Positions 9,594-18,453 of a stretch of DNA of 50,142 nt are shown here, one piece after another. Both the position numbers and the translations under genes were made by a program. The first letter of the stretch is position 1; every line of letters starts with the position of its first letter. Source of the stretch: Nanobdellota archaeon. Its GTDB lineage: Archaea; Nanobdellota; Nanobdellia; Parvarchaeales; Parvarchaeaceae. The stretch is from contig JAKASS010000007.1 of NCBI GenBank assembly GCA_021818905.1, positions 1 to 50,142 of the forward strand, given 5' to 3'. Under the pieces are notes generated by a model that saw only the letters and a program-made list of their open reading frames with translations, was not told the DNA's origin and did no database searches.

Positions 9594-10004
9594 ATGGATT
9601 GGAAAACTTTTGAAAAGGTGGCTAGGGCGAGAATGAGTAAAGAATTTAAATCCGATCTAACACCCTCATTTGAAGGAATCTCAATAAACGGCAAATCTAA
9701 GAAGTTTGATATGGAGAATACGCCCAATAAAATTGTAGGCGATGCTAAATTTTATACAAATACTAGTGGTGGTAACATTCCGTCTGCCAAAAGATCAACT
9801 GCGAATGAATACGCTTTCTTGATGCAAAAACTGGGGCCAGAATGGCGTAAGTTTTTAGTTTTTGGTAATAACAATAACAACGAGGATATGGCAAGAAAGT
9901 ACGTCGAAGATTTTAAACGCTGGCTTGTTGATGAAAATACTAGTACAGTAGAAGTTTATTTTTATGACTGGAAAAATGATAAACTAACTCTAATATTAAA
10001 GTGA
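9594..10004 (+). CDS. Possible PD-(D/E)XK nuclease-like protein
   Basis: SKKFDMENTPNKIVGDAKFYTN resembles a restriction-endonuclease-like D...DAK core. Confidence 0.4.
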   Translation: MDWKTFEKVARARMSKEFKSDLTPSFEGISINGKSKKFDMENTPNKIVGDAKFYTNTSGGNIPSAKRSTANEYAFLMQKLGPEWRKFLVFGNNNNNEDMARKYVEDFKRWLVDENTSTVEVYFYDWKNDKLTLILK

Positions 10005-10035
10005 GCCGCGAGATTGATTTAGCCACTTCTAATTA

Positions 10036-10083
10036 ATTATCCTTTTGGGAGAAAGGATGGGGGTTTCACTCGCCATTTTACAG
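10036..10083 (+). repeat. Degenerate extended repeat (copy 7, lacks the AAAGAGTTAAAA core)
   Basis: ATTATCCTTTTGGGAGAAAGGATGGGGGTTTCACTCGCCATTTTACAG aligns to 8946-8993. Confidence 0.6.
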
Positions 10084-10289
10084 AGTACCCTATATAACGG
10101 GTTTGCGACGAATGATGGGGATGAAAGGCCAACTTAATCCTATTTGAGGGCCTTTTCTAACTTATATGGGGGTCTGATACTCCATTAGATAGTGGGCACA
10201 GAGGTGCTTATAGACGTATCAGATAGTCTTAAAGAGGGTAAAAGACCCCTATTTTTGGACCTTTTTAGCAGTTTTTAGTAAGGGCAGTA

Positions 10290-10397
10290 GGCTGCATCTG
10301 GACAAGCTGAAGGGGGTGAAGGCAATCGACGTGGTCTACGACATCCGGCGATGCATACAGCTTGCTTATATTATTATCACAGGATTTCTACAGAGCC
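10290..10397 (+). mobile_element. 3' remnant of an IS5-like element including the right TIR
   Basis: About 85% similar to 20283-20392; ends with AGGATTTCTACAGAGCC, the reverse complement of the left TIR at 49408-49424. Confidence 0.8.
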
Positions 10398-10414
10398 CTA
10401 CCTCTCAAACGACA

Positions 10415-10843
10415 TCATTGAAGGCCAAAATCTACGATTTTCTTGAACTCGTCTATTGTTATTGCGTTCTCTTTAAACTTGCTAAGTAGCTCCTTATCTT
10501 GGGTGATAAGCTTTACGCCCAACTCAATTGCTGCTTCTATATATGCTGCATCATAAAAAGTTATCTTATTTGACAACGAAAGCTTGCCGATCGCAGGAAA
10601 GTTCGCTATGGTGTATATTCTTAGATTGTTTAAGACTACGCTAAACATTTCAAAATTTGATGTCGGGTCCTTGATCTCTTTATCGAATCTTATCACATTT
10701 CCGAGTTCGTATCTTGTCAGGTCTAAAATAATAAAATTTTCTATGTGTTTACCAAGAAGCTCTGGATACTTCAAAATCAGAGGATAAAGTGCGGAAGTAT
10801 CAATTACATTGTGTCCCGTGTTTTCCTTACGGCTTTCACCCAT
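10415..10843 (-). CDS. PIN domain toxin (VapC-like)
   Basis: NVIDTSALYPLI...ELGNVIR...FYDAAYIEAAIELGVKLITQDKEL. Confidence 0.82.
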   Translation of the reverse strand: MGESRKENTGHNVIDTSALYPLILKYPELLGKHIENFIILDLTRYELGNVIRFDKEIKDPTSNFEMFSVVLNNLRIYTIANFPAIGKLSLSNKITFYDAAYIEAAIELGVKLITQDKELLSKFKENAITIDEFKKIVDFGLQ

Positions 10844-11031
10844 TCTTCTACGCTCACCCCCGTATTGTTTTCTCTAATCCATTTTATAGCAGATTCTAGC
10901 TCATTTTCTTTAACCTTTTTAAGCTCTTCTTCAAGAGTCTTCTCGATCAATTTTCGTATGTCTATGCCTCTTTTTACGGCTTCTTCTTTAAACTCTTTAC
11001 TTACTCTTACAGAAAGCACTTCGCTCTTCAT
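10804..11031 (-). CDS. VapB-like antitoxin
   Basis: SVRVSKEFKEEAVKRGIDIRKLIEKTLEEEL ribbon-helix-helix-like start; overlaps the PIN gene. Confidence 0.72.
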   Translation of the reverse strand: MKSEVLSVRVSKEFKEEAVKRGIDIRKLIEKTLEEELKKVKENELESAIKWIRENNTGVSVEEWVKAVRKTRDTM

Positions 11032-11072
11032 GTATACATTATGTGTTTACATGTATTTATACTTTTGTAATA

Positions 11073-11684
11073 TCAAAATCCAAGTTTCTCTTTTATGAAT
11101 ATAACGGTCACCTTTCTTGCCTCGGGCATGATCCTTTCCATTATTAATATTTCTCCTATAAAACTGCCTTTGTACCCGGCATCTTTCATCCTTTTATCCT
11201 CTAAACGAAGGGACTCGTCTTTTATTCTTTTAAAGCCATCGTCCAGGTCCTTGACTATTTTCTGTGTACCGACTACAAGGATAAGATTATCAGCGGTAAA
11301 CGCATAAGCCCCTAATTGGCTGCCACTTGCGCTAGCAGTTAGTAATTTGCCATCTTCTGTCACGGCATGTACGCTTCCCAAAAAATATTTAGTGATTACT
11401 GAATGCTTTCTTAGTTCTGCTCTCTTAGCTGCGTCTGGTTCGTTTAATACAAGTTGTTTTTTATCTCGCCATCCGTTTTTTCCAGTTTTAAGCATGTCAA
11501 GAAAACCTATTTGAGCTAAGGTCGTAGAACTAGCGGTCATTACTTCAGAACCTTCAGGAATAATTTTTTTGAGTATTTTTATTGCAGCACTTTTATCTTC
11601 AGCGATCTCAACATTTATACCGTTAGATATCAACACCTCTTTTGCTTTATTTATTTTTTCATCATCTGCTAAAGTTTCCCACAT
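11073..11684 (-). CDS. LUD domain protein (lactate utilization family)
   Basis: GSEVMTASSTTLAQIGF...VHAVTEDGKLLTASASGSQLGAYAF...LILVVGTQKIVKDLDDGFKRI. Confidence 0.82.
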   Translation of the reverse strand: MWETLADDEKINKAKEVLISNGINVEIAEDKSAAIKILKKIIPEGSEVMTASSTTLAQIGFLDMLKTGKNGWRDKKQLVLNEPDAAKRAELRKHSVITKYFLGSVHAVTEDGKLLTASASGSQLGAYAFTADNLILVVGTQKIVKDLDDGFKRIKDESLRLEDKRMKDAGYKGSFIGEILIMERIMPEARKVTVIFIKEKLGF

Positions 11685-12025
11685 AATTTTATTCTCCGTA
11701 TCTGTCTTAATGAGAGTTAAGATTAAATATGTATTGGTAACTGTATATATTGTATAAAAAAAATAGAGTTGTATTTTAAAAAAGCGAAGATTTTACTTAT
11801 ATATTAATATAAATGACATCTATATAATTACTTTTTAATCAATTTTATTGCATATAAACGACTGATATTTTATAGATATTTAAATTAATATTTTATTACT
11901 AATTAACATATCGAATATAATGATATAAAAATAACGACAACGTGCTATAATTTTTATTATTTTGTCAAGCTATATCGCGCTTGATATTATTTAAAATTAA
12001 AAACTAATAAAAACCTTTAGAAAAG

Positions 12026-12058
12026 AAAAGTAGGATAAATCCTATTAGTAGGATAAAT
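12026..12058. repeat. Right member of a ~33-bp inverted repeat pair
   Basis: AAAAGTAGGATAAATCCTATTAGTAGGATAAAT; inverted match to 5888-5920; contains two direct AGTAGGATAAAT units 18 bp apart. Confidence 0.75.
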
Positions 12059-12468
12059 AAAAGGCCGTAGATATTATAATCCAATTAAAATTATAACTTT
12101 TATAAAATCAAATCTTTTTATAAAACCATATTCAGTGCCTCACTTTATTCAACGTTTACATTTTTTGAGAACTAGTGTAACGTCCAACGCTGCCGGATTT
12201 TTCCATCGGAAATCAACTAGTAATATCCTACCCGAAAAGGCAGAGAAGACCATAGACGGGTCTTACAAAATCCTGACAGCCGAAGAGAACGTAAATGTAT
12301 AATATTTTAATGTATGAGATGGAATTGGAACCTATTATATAAGTTTACATGGCACCCCCCCCAACAGAAATCGAATATCCACAGACATCTTGCCGAACTA
12401 ATGAGCTTGGCATCGAGTTTTATGGAATTCCAAACGCGTTTTCTCCTATAACTCCTCCAGTTCGACAT

Positions 12469-13059
12469 TCAAATCCTTATGGCAACGCCAGATGTAGTTT
12501 CTAATATTTTTATCCCTTCTAAACCCAATGATAGAATCCATTCCAATGAAACCGGTTTATAATCGGTCAATTCCACGCTTACATTTATCGTCTTAGCATC
12601 CCCATTAATGAACGGATAGGTCGAAAGATCATTGTTGTGTTCGTGGCCGTGTATTATCCAGCCGTTCCATTCTCGGGGAAATTTCGAAACGCTGTGTATT
12701 TCCCTTAGGTTTAGATCCCTAACAGCATAAGGTCTGTGGACCAATAGAAAACGGTATCTATCGCGTTCTAATATCTCATAATCGCTGACTTTCGCTATTT
12801 TGTCCAGCCGTCTGTCGTGATTTCCCCTTATAAAATGCAGTTTTCCGTTTATCCGTTTTATCAGCGAAGTCAGTTTTTCAATGTCCTTTACAAGCGCGAA
12901 ATCACCTAAGATGTATAAGTCGTCCTGCTGGTTAACGAGCCGATTTATGTTATTTATGACCACTTCGTTCATTTCTTCTGCGTCTTTAAACGGCCTGTTG
13001 CAATATTTTATTATGTTCTCGTGCCCGAAATGAGTATCGCTTATCAAATATATAGACAT
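12469..13059 (-). CDS. Calcineurin-like metallophosphoesterase
   Basis: MSIYLISDTHFGHENII, LYILGDFA, FIRGNHDRRLD, IIHGHEHNN. Start placed at the MSIYLISD Met. Confidence 0.87.
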   Translation of the reverse strand: MSIYLISDTHFGHENIIKYCNRPFKDAEEMNEVVINNINRLVNQQDDLYILGDFALVKDIEKLTSLIKRINGKLHFIRGNHDRRLDKIAKVSDYEILERDRYRFLLVHRPYAVRDLNLREIHSVSKFPREWNGWIIHGHEHNNDLSTYPFINGDAKTINVSVELTDYKPVSLEWILSLGLEGIKILETTSGVAIRI

Positions 13060-13076
13060 AAAGCCTTTCCAGAATT

Positions 13077-13559
13077 TTACGGTTCGGCACCGATTGCATC
13101 CTGAACCGCGCCCCTTATTTCGTTTACTTTCTTTTCGTTCAACTTGATTAAAATCGATTTGCATTTTACCAGAAAATCCGGTGCATCCTTTATCATCTTT
13201 TCATACTGTGCATCAGGCACGGTCCTATCTATGTAGTATTGGGAGTCTATCCTCGCTTTTAGGGACGATTCAAGGAACCGTATATCTTCTTTGTCGAAAT
13301 AATCGGTAAGGAAACGTTTCGCGAATTCTATCGTGCAGGAATGGATCTCGCATCTTATTCCCGATTTCATAAACAACGAATATAAGGAAAAATAAAGGGA
13401 GTAATAGGCTGTAGAGATCTTCCAATCTCTTACGGTGTTCAAGCTTATCGACTCTAGTGCCTCTTCGGCCTTTCTGAGATACGCTTCCGATAGCTCAGGA
13501 TTAGGTGCTATAAGACGCGATCCGTCTTTCTTTCCTGCGCACCACTTTACCTTATCCAC
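13077..13559 (-). CDS. HEPN domain protein
   Basis: LSEAYLRKAEEALESISLNTVRDWKISTAYYSLYFSLYSLFMKSGIR. Confidence 0.78.
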   Translation of the reverse strand: MDKVKWCAGKKDGSRLIAPNPELSEAYLRKAEEALESISLNTVRDWKISTAYYSLYFSLYSLFMKSGIRCEIHSCTIEFAKRFLTDYFDKEDIRFLESSLKARIDSQYYIDRTVPDAQYEKMIKDAPDFLVKCKSILIKLNEKKVNEIRGAVQDAIGAEP

Positions 13560-14142
13560 GTCCGAACACCTCCTTTACAAATTGCTCGGGATTTAAAAAG
13601 ACTACGTGGGATTTTAGCACTTCTTTGACTAAGACGTCATTGCGTAAAGCTTTTCTAAAGTTTTTCAACGGATAACATTTTATACTTATGTCTACGCCAT
13701 AGGTTTGGGATGCAATGTCTATTTGTTCACGATCGCATGCACCTGCGACAAATACGTCCAAGTCGGAGTCTTTTCTGGCAAGGCCCTTCGCATAGCTTCC
13801 GAATATGACCCCCATCCCATTGACATGCCTGCTTATTTTTTCTATTATTTCGGTTATCAGAGCGTTTCCGTTGAGAAAACTTATACACTTGTATTCCTCA
13901 CAGAATGCCGTATAGCGCCGACTAGTATCACTCTTTTTTAAACGATAAGAGATTATCTTCCCCCGTTTCTTAGAGGTCAGTATCCCCCTGTTTTCGAGGT
14001 CGGCGAGTATAGTCTGAGACGTCCTTGGGCTTATTTTGAGTGCCCTTTGTGCCTCCCTTATATAAAACTCATTGTCAAAACCATTTGTAAACAGAGAAAG
14101 CGCTTGCAGGTGGTTCTCCGTTATGTTTAATTTATTATACAT
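13552..14142 (-). CDS. wHTH-nucleotidyltransferase protein
   Basis: N-terminal wHTH-like region; GVIFGSYAKGLARKDSDLDVFVAG NTase motif; overlaps the HEPN gene. Confidence 0.82.
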   Translation of the reverse strand: MYNKLNITENHLQALSLFTNGFDNEFYIREAQRALKISPRTSQTILADLENRGILTSKKRGKIISYRLKKSDTSRRYTAFCEEYKCISFLNGNALITEIIEKISRHVNGMGVIFGSYAKGLARKDSDLDVFVAGACDREQIDIASQTYGVDISIKCYPLKNFRKALRNDVLVKEVLKSHVVFLNPEQFVKEVFGRG

Positions 14143-14335
14143 ACGTATCTTTTATCATACACAGTATAAAAAGACTCGCTTTTTATGATTATCCGATCTA
14201 ATAAAGAAAAAGAATGGGCCCATCATTAACTCGACTATGCCAACAGATATGCTTGTATGGCCTTTTTTACGTTTTTCTTTAACCCCAGTCTTGTCTTCTG
14301 TAGAGCAACTAGGTAAATCTGGAACTGTGGCTACG

Positions 14336-14418
14336 GCTTGTTTCTCCACGGCCATCTTGAGAGGAAGCACCCTCCCGCCACGGACGGCACCACGCTCTTC
14401 AACGAACGCGAAGTAATG
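14336..14418 (+). pseudogene. Upstream part of a transposase remnant interrupted by the IS6-like element
   Basis: Reads GLFLHGHLERKHPPATDGTTLFNEREV and continues in frame as MRYWQQKWKE after the IS is removed. Confidence 0.6.
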
Positions 14419-15359
14419 GGCACTGTTACCAAATACGGTTGGTGAATCTTAATTACATCGGCTGCCATCTTTATTTGAGGCAAAAATGGAAAACCGATGT
14501 AATTATTGTAAAAGCAGCAGTGTGTATTTAAATGGTTTTAGAAAGACGAAGACCAGGGGAAACATACAGCGATATCGCTGTATGTCCTGCGGTAAGACGT
14601 TCGTGGAAAATGTCGGTTTCAGGTGGAAACACCATGCGAAACGCACCATGATCGGCAGTATCCACCTCCATCTGATAGGATCGTCGCTTAGGGAAGCTGC
14701 AAAGTTCCTTTCCGTGTCCACAAATTCCGTGTTCAGATGGTTCGTGGAATACGGAAAGATGATCATAGGATATGCAAAGGACATCAAGCCTTTCAGGACG
14801 GAAAGGCTTCACATGGACGAGATGTTCATAAAGATGCGCGGAAAGTCCTTTTACATATGGGCTTCCATCTGCAGGGAGAGCAGGTTTGCCACGGCTTTTC
14901 TCGCTTCCGACAGGACGAAGAAGAACGCCAGACTGCTGATGAAAGAGTCTCCGCCTGCCATAAACATCACCACAGACGGAGCCTTTGGATACGGCTCCGT
15001 CATAAGGGAAGTCAGGGGATCGTGGTACTACCACGATCATTATCACCGTTGTGCTTCCTTTGAGGACAAGAAGGACAATGATCCCATGGAAAGACGGGAC
15101 AATCCCTATCGTGCTGATACTCACGAGCTTCGCGGCTTCAAGAAGCTCGCCACTGGAGACTTGTTCGTAAGATTGTGGACGTTCTACTATGACTTCATAA
15201 GGCCGCATTCTTCCCTCGGTAGGACCCCCGCTGAAGAAGCGGGGCTTGTAAGGTATCACGAAGACGATGATTGGTTTGGACGGTGGGAACGATGGGTCGA
15301 GAGGGCTTCGCTCTCTTTTTATTTGGCTTTATATACCAACCGTATTTGGGAACAGTGCC
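14419..15359 (+). mobile_element. IS6-like insertion sequence with TIRs and 8-bp TSD (AAGTAATG)
   Basis: Left GGCACTGTTACCAAATACGGTTGGT; right ACCAACCGTATTTGGGAACAGTGCC; AAGTAATG at 14411-14418 and 15360-15367. Confidence 0.9.
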
Positions 15360-15544
15360 AAGTAATGCGGTACTGGCAGCAGAAATGGAAGGAAAAGGTC
15401 GGATACGGCAGAAGATGGCTGGTCAAATCCTTCTTCTCCGCCTTTAAGCGGAGGTTCGGGGAGCACGTATGCTCTAGAAGGTGGAAGTCTGTGCAGAACG
15501 AGGTCAAGCTGAAGGCGATGCTTTACAATCAGCTGATCGTCTGA
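14486..15544 (+). CDS. IS6-like DDE transposase reading through into a second transposase C-terminus
   Basis: CxxC zinc-finger start, HMDEMFIKMRG, TTDGAFGYGS, RPHSSLGRTPAEEAGL; the tail RRWLVKSFFSAFKRRFGEHV...LYNQLIV is typical of another transposase family. Confidence 0.8.
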   Translation: MENRCNYCKSSSVYLNGFRKTKTRGNIQRYRCMSCGKTFVENVGFRWKHHAKRTMIGSIHLHLIGSSLREAAKFLSVSTNSVFRWFVEYGKMIIGYAKDIKPFRTERLHMDEMFIKMRGKSFYIWASICRESRFATAFLASDRTKKNARLLMKESPPAINITTDGAFGYGSVIREVRGSWYYHDHYHRCASFEDKKDNDPMERRDNPYRADTHELRGFKKLATGDLFVRLWTFYYDFIRPHSSLGRTPAEEAGLVRYHEDDDWFGRWERWVERASLSFYLALYTNRIWEQCQVMRYWQQKWKEKVGYGRRWLVKSFFSAFKRRFGEHVCSRRWKSVQNEVKLKAMLYNQLIV

Positions 15545-15670
15545 AGCGCCAGCAAAGAGAAGATCCAAACGAGTCAGACAGACCTGGGCTTATTTAAGGG
15601 ACTTATGCACAAGCGTAGCTTCTACGTTAAAAGCTTAAAAGTCATTAATATGATTTATTTACATTGTCGT

Positions 15671-18016
15671 ATGTTTAGTAATAAGGGTCAGTTTCAAGTT
15701 ATTGCGATAATAATCGCAGTAATAGTGGTTGCAGTCATTGTATATAGCATAATCCAGCAGACCCATATTGTAGCAACACCGGCATCGAACAAAAACGAAA
15801 CTGCCACCGGCAAAAATGGTTCAGTATCGCTTCTTATCGTTGGAAACTATTCCATACCTGGCTCTCCGAACTATGCTTATCCTTGGAAGACTGTAGGACC
15901 GACTGATTTTCTGAATCCTCAAAACGTATCCACTTCTCCGACGCAAATCGCTTCCGGCCATGTAGGAGACGGCATAGCGGTTTATTACAGGGACCCTAAA
16001 ATAATCTACATTGAGCTTGGAGTGGGACCTGGCTACGCAGGTCCGACTAGCGCTGGAGGGGTTTACAAGACGACTGATGGTGGATTGACTTGGGAACCAG
16101 TCGACTTTGGTCTACCGTTCTCGATAGGCGATTCCATCCTGATGAACCAGTCAGATCCTAACCAGCTGATAGTCGCCTTATGGGATGGCGTCTATAGGAC
16201 CGATGATGGTGGAGGATACTGGTATGAAGTTTCTGGACTTCATGGAGTCACCAGCCTGACAATGGTAAACGGGACGGTCTTCGCTGCTAGCAAGGGGGGT
16301 GTCATAAAGAGCAATGATTTTGGTCTTAATTGGAGCGTAGTTTATAATGCTGAATGGGTGACATCGATATCGGTGTCGCATGGAGACATTTATTCGTTGC
16401 AAACTAGTACTTCTTCCAGCGAAGTATTGATGAAGTCCACAGATCTCGGGCAAACATGGCACGAGATTTATAACTTTTCTAACATATCGGACAATCTCTG
16501 GTCGGTCCGTGCTTCGCCACAAAATCCAGACATAGTGTATGTAGCGATAGGTCCTAAGGCAGGCATTAATTATGCTCTATACAGGTCTACCGATGGCGGC
16601 TACACCTTTGAACCTGTCACAAATCTACCTTATACGAATGAAATACCTAATGGTAATATTGGGATATTCGAAGTCACATTTGATCCTGCAAATAACAGCA
16701 AATTATGGGTCGCTGGTGGAGGATATGAAGCTCGCTCGACCGACGGGGGTGCCACGTTCGTGGCGGGACCGCAAGGTACTGATAACAGAGCCATAGTCGT
16801 TGATCCATTAAATGACAGTCTCCTATGGTTAGGCTGTGATCAAGGCATATACCGCTCTTATGACGGCGGACTGAAATGGACATCTTTGAACAATAACATT
16901 TCGGATGTTTTGAGTGAGGGCCTCAGCGTCAGCAACGACGGGAATCTGATTTTACTTGATATGCAGGACTACAGCGCGTTTATAACACACAACGGCGGTG
17001 GCACCTGGGTTGGCGGCAACGAGCCCCCGATACCTCTAGACAATGAAGGCACAGTCGTTTATGTAAACCCTTATAACAGTTCGTGGGTCTATGGCATGCA
17101 ATACTCCGGTGCTTACCGTTTGCTGCAAGTTTCAGACGACTCAGCATACGATTTTGTATTCATTAATGAAAGTGGCCCATCAAACTATTTGATGCCGAAC
17201 GGTATAATTGCAACAAACCCATTTGCTAAATCGGAAGTTTATGCTGGAAGTGCAAAAGGTGTGCTTATCAGCTATGACTTTGGTAAAACGTGGAGTTTGT
17301 TGAGTGGTTCACCCGGAAACGTCACCTCCTTCGGATTCGTAAGCAACACTACGACGCTTGTAGGTACTCCTGACGGGATAATGTATTACTCTGATGGCGC
17401 TTGGTACAAGTCTAACGGTATATACGGTTTTATCACATCGATCGCCATAGACCCCGGCAATACATCAGAGGTCTTTGCATCAAGCAGTTATTTTTCATCC
17501 GGGATTTTATATGTTAGCACCGACTCGGGTCATACGTTCAGGCTACTAAACAGTACATTAGCACCAAGATACAATGCAGATCCATGGAATACTATATCCG
17601 TTTTCGTCCTCGATGAGAGCGGCTACCCGATCATCACCACTACAGATCACGGCATCTATCTGTCAAAGGATGGCGGCGACACCTGGATCCCGATAAGTTA
17701 TAATATTCATGCTGGAGACATGACCGGACTTGCTTTTGTCTCGGGCAATCTGTACATTTCTACGTGGGGCGGGGGTATCATGGAGTTTCCAAACTTTGCA
17801 CTTGGCTCCCTCCCAGCCACGATCGAAGGCATTGCCCCTAATAGCAACTATACAGTCGACATAAACGATTCTCCTATCTCGATATTTGCATCACGTTTCA
17901 AGGACTTTCTTCTCCCTGGCAATTATCTTATTACGGTTTATCCGCCGGGAAGGACGCAGTATAAGGCAATTCTCACTTTAAAGGCCGGAACCATTTACAA
18001 TATCACATTATCCTAA
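15671..18016 (+). CDS. Secreted/pilin-signal-like Asp-box (BNR) beta-propeller protein
   Basis: N-terminus MFSNKGQFQVIAIIIAVIVVAVIVYSII; repeated Asp-boxes such as KTTDGGLTW, STDLGQTW, STDGGYTF, SYDFGKTW, SKDGGDTW. Confidence 0.8.
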   Translation: MFSNKGQFQVIAIIIAVIVVAVIVYSIIQQTHIVATPASNKNETATGKNGSVSLLIVGNYSIPGSPNYAYPWKTVGPTDFLNPQNVSTSPTQIASGHVGDGIAVYYRDPKIIYIELGVGPGYAGPTSAGGVYKTTDGGLTWEPVDFGLPFSIGDSILMNQSDPNQLIVALWDGVYRTDDGGGYWYEVSGLHGVTSLTMVNGTVFAASKGGVIKSNDFGLNWSVVYNAEWVTSISVSHGDIYSLQTSTSSSEVLMKSTDLGQTWHEIYNFSNISDNLWSVRASPQNPDIVYVAIGPKAGINYALYRSTDGGYTFEPVTNLPYTNEIPNGNIGIFEVTFDPANNSKLWVAGGGYEARSTDGGATFVAGPQGTDNRAIVVDPLNDSLLWLGCDQGIYRSYDGGLKWTSLNNNISDVLSEGLSVSNDGNLILLDMQDYSAFITHNGGGTWVGGNEPPIPLDNEGTVVYVNPYNSSWVYGMQYSGAYRLLQVSDDSAYDFVFINESGPSNYLMPNGIIATNPFAKSEVYAGSAKGVLISYDFGKTWSLLSGSPGNVTSFGFVSNTTTLVGTPDGIMYYSDGAWYKSNGIYGFITSIAIDPGNTSEVFASSSYFSSGILYVSTDSGHTFRLLNSTLAPRYNADPWNTISVFVLDESGYPIITTTDHGIYLSKDGGDTWIPISYNIHAGDMTGLAFVSGNLYISTWGGGIMEFPNFALGSLPATIEGIAPNSNYTVDINDSPISIFASRFKDFLLPGNYLITVYPPGRTQYKAILTLKAGTIYNITLS

Positions 18017-18193
18017 ATGCCGATTTAAACAAATTTTCGATGGGGCGTTAAATTAATGACTGTTTATCATGCAGAGATCGTTATTAATAATCTCAAGCTT
18101 AGAGAGCTTTGTAGTAAACAAGGTCCTGTCGAAAGTGCTTTGCCATAATATCTTGCTACAGCCGATGTTCGAACCGCGGGAAACGCCCCTTTG

Positions 18194-18364
18194 CCAGTTT
18201 CTGATCTAGAAAAAACACTGATAGGCTTCCTATATTTTAGACTCTACTTACCGGATGATATCTTAAAAGAAATTATAAAAATTTTAGATAAGAAAAAGTT
18301 TGATATCTACTTGAAAAGAACTGACAACACGCTAAAGAATAAGGTATGCAAACTTTTAAGATAA
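18194..18364 (+). pseudogene. AbiEi-like antitoxin C-terminal fragment
   Basis: Manual translation: PVSDLEKTLIGFLYFRLYLPDDILKEIIKILDKKKFDIYLKRTDNTLKNKVCKLLR*; no start codon or N-terminus found. Confidence 0.55.
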
Positions 18365-18453
18365 AACCTTATTGGCATAAAAAAAGGTTGATTATTGTAA
18401 TTATGTAACTTCGAGCACCAGAAACAGGCGTGATTCTCAATGAATCGGCGCCC

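Noticed and set aside
10745-11098. + strand 117-aa ORF
   Set aside because: Overlaps the VapBC genes on the opposite strand; composition looks like an antisense shadow ORF.
12130-12305. Possible coding remnant (VTSNAAGFFHRKSTSNILPEKAEKTIDGSYKILTAEENVNV*)
   Set aside because: Vaguely transposase-like but too short and divergent to assign; left unannotated.
14155-14370. Minus-strand 71-aa ORF
   Set aside because: Overlaps the + strand transposase remnant; no family signal.
14528-15259. 243-aa minus-strand ORF
   Set aside because: Antisense to the IS6-like transposase.
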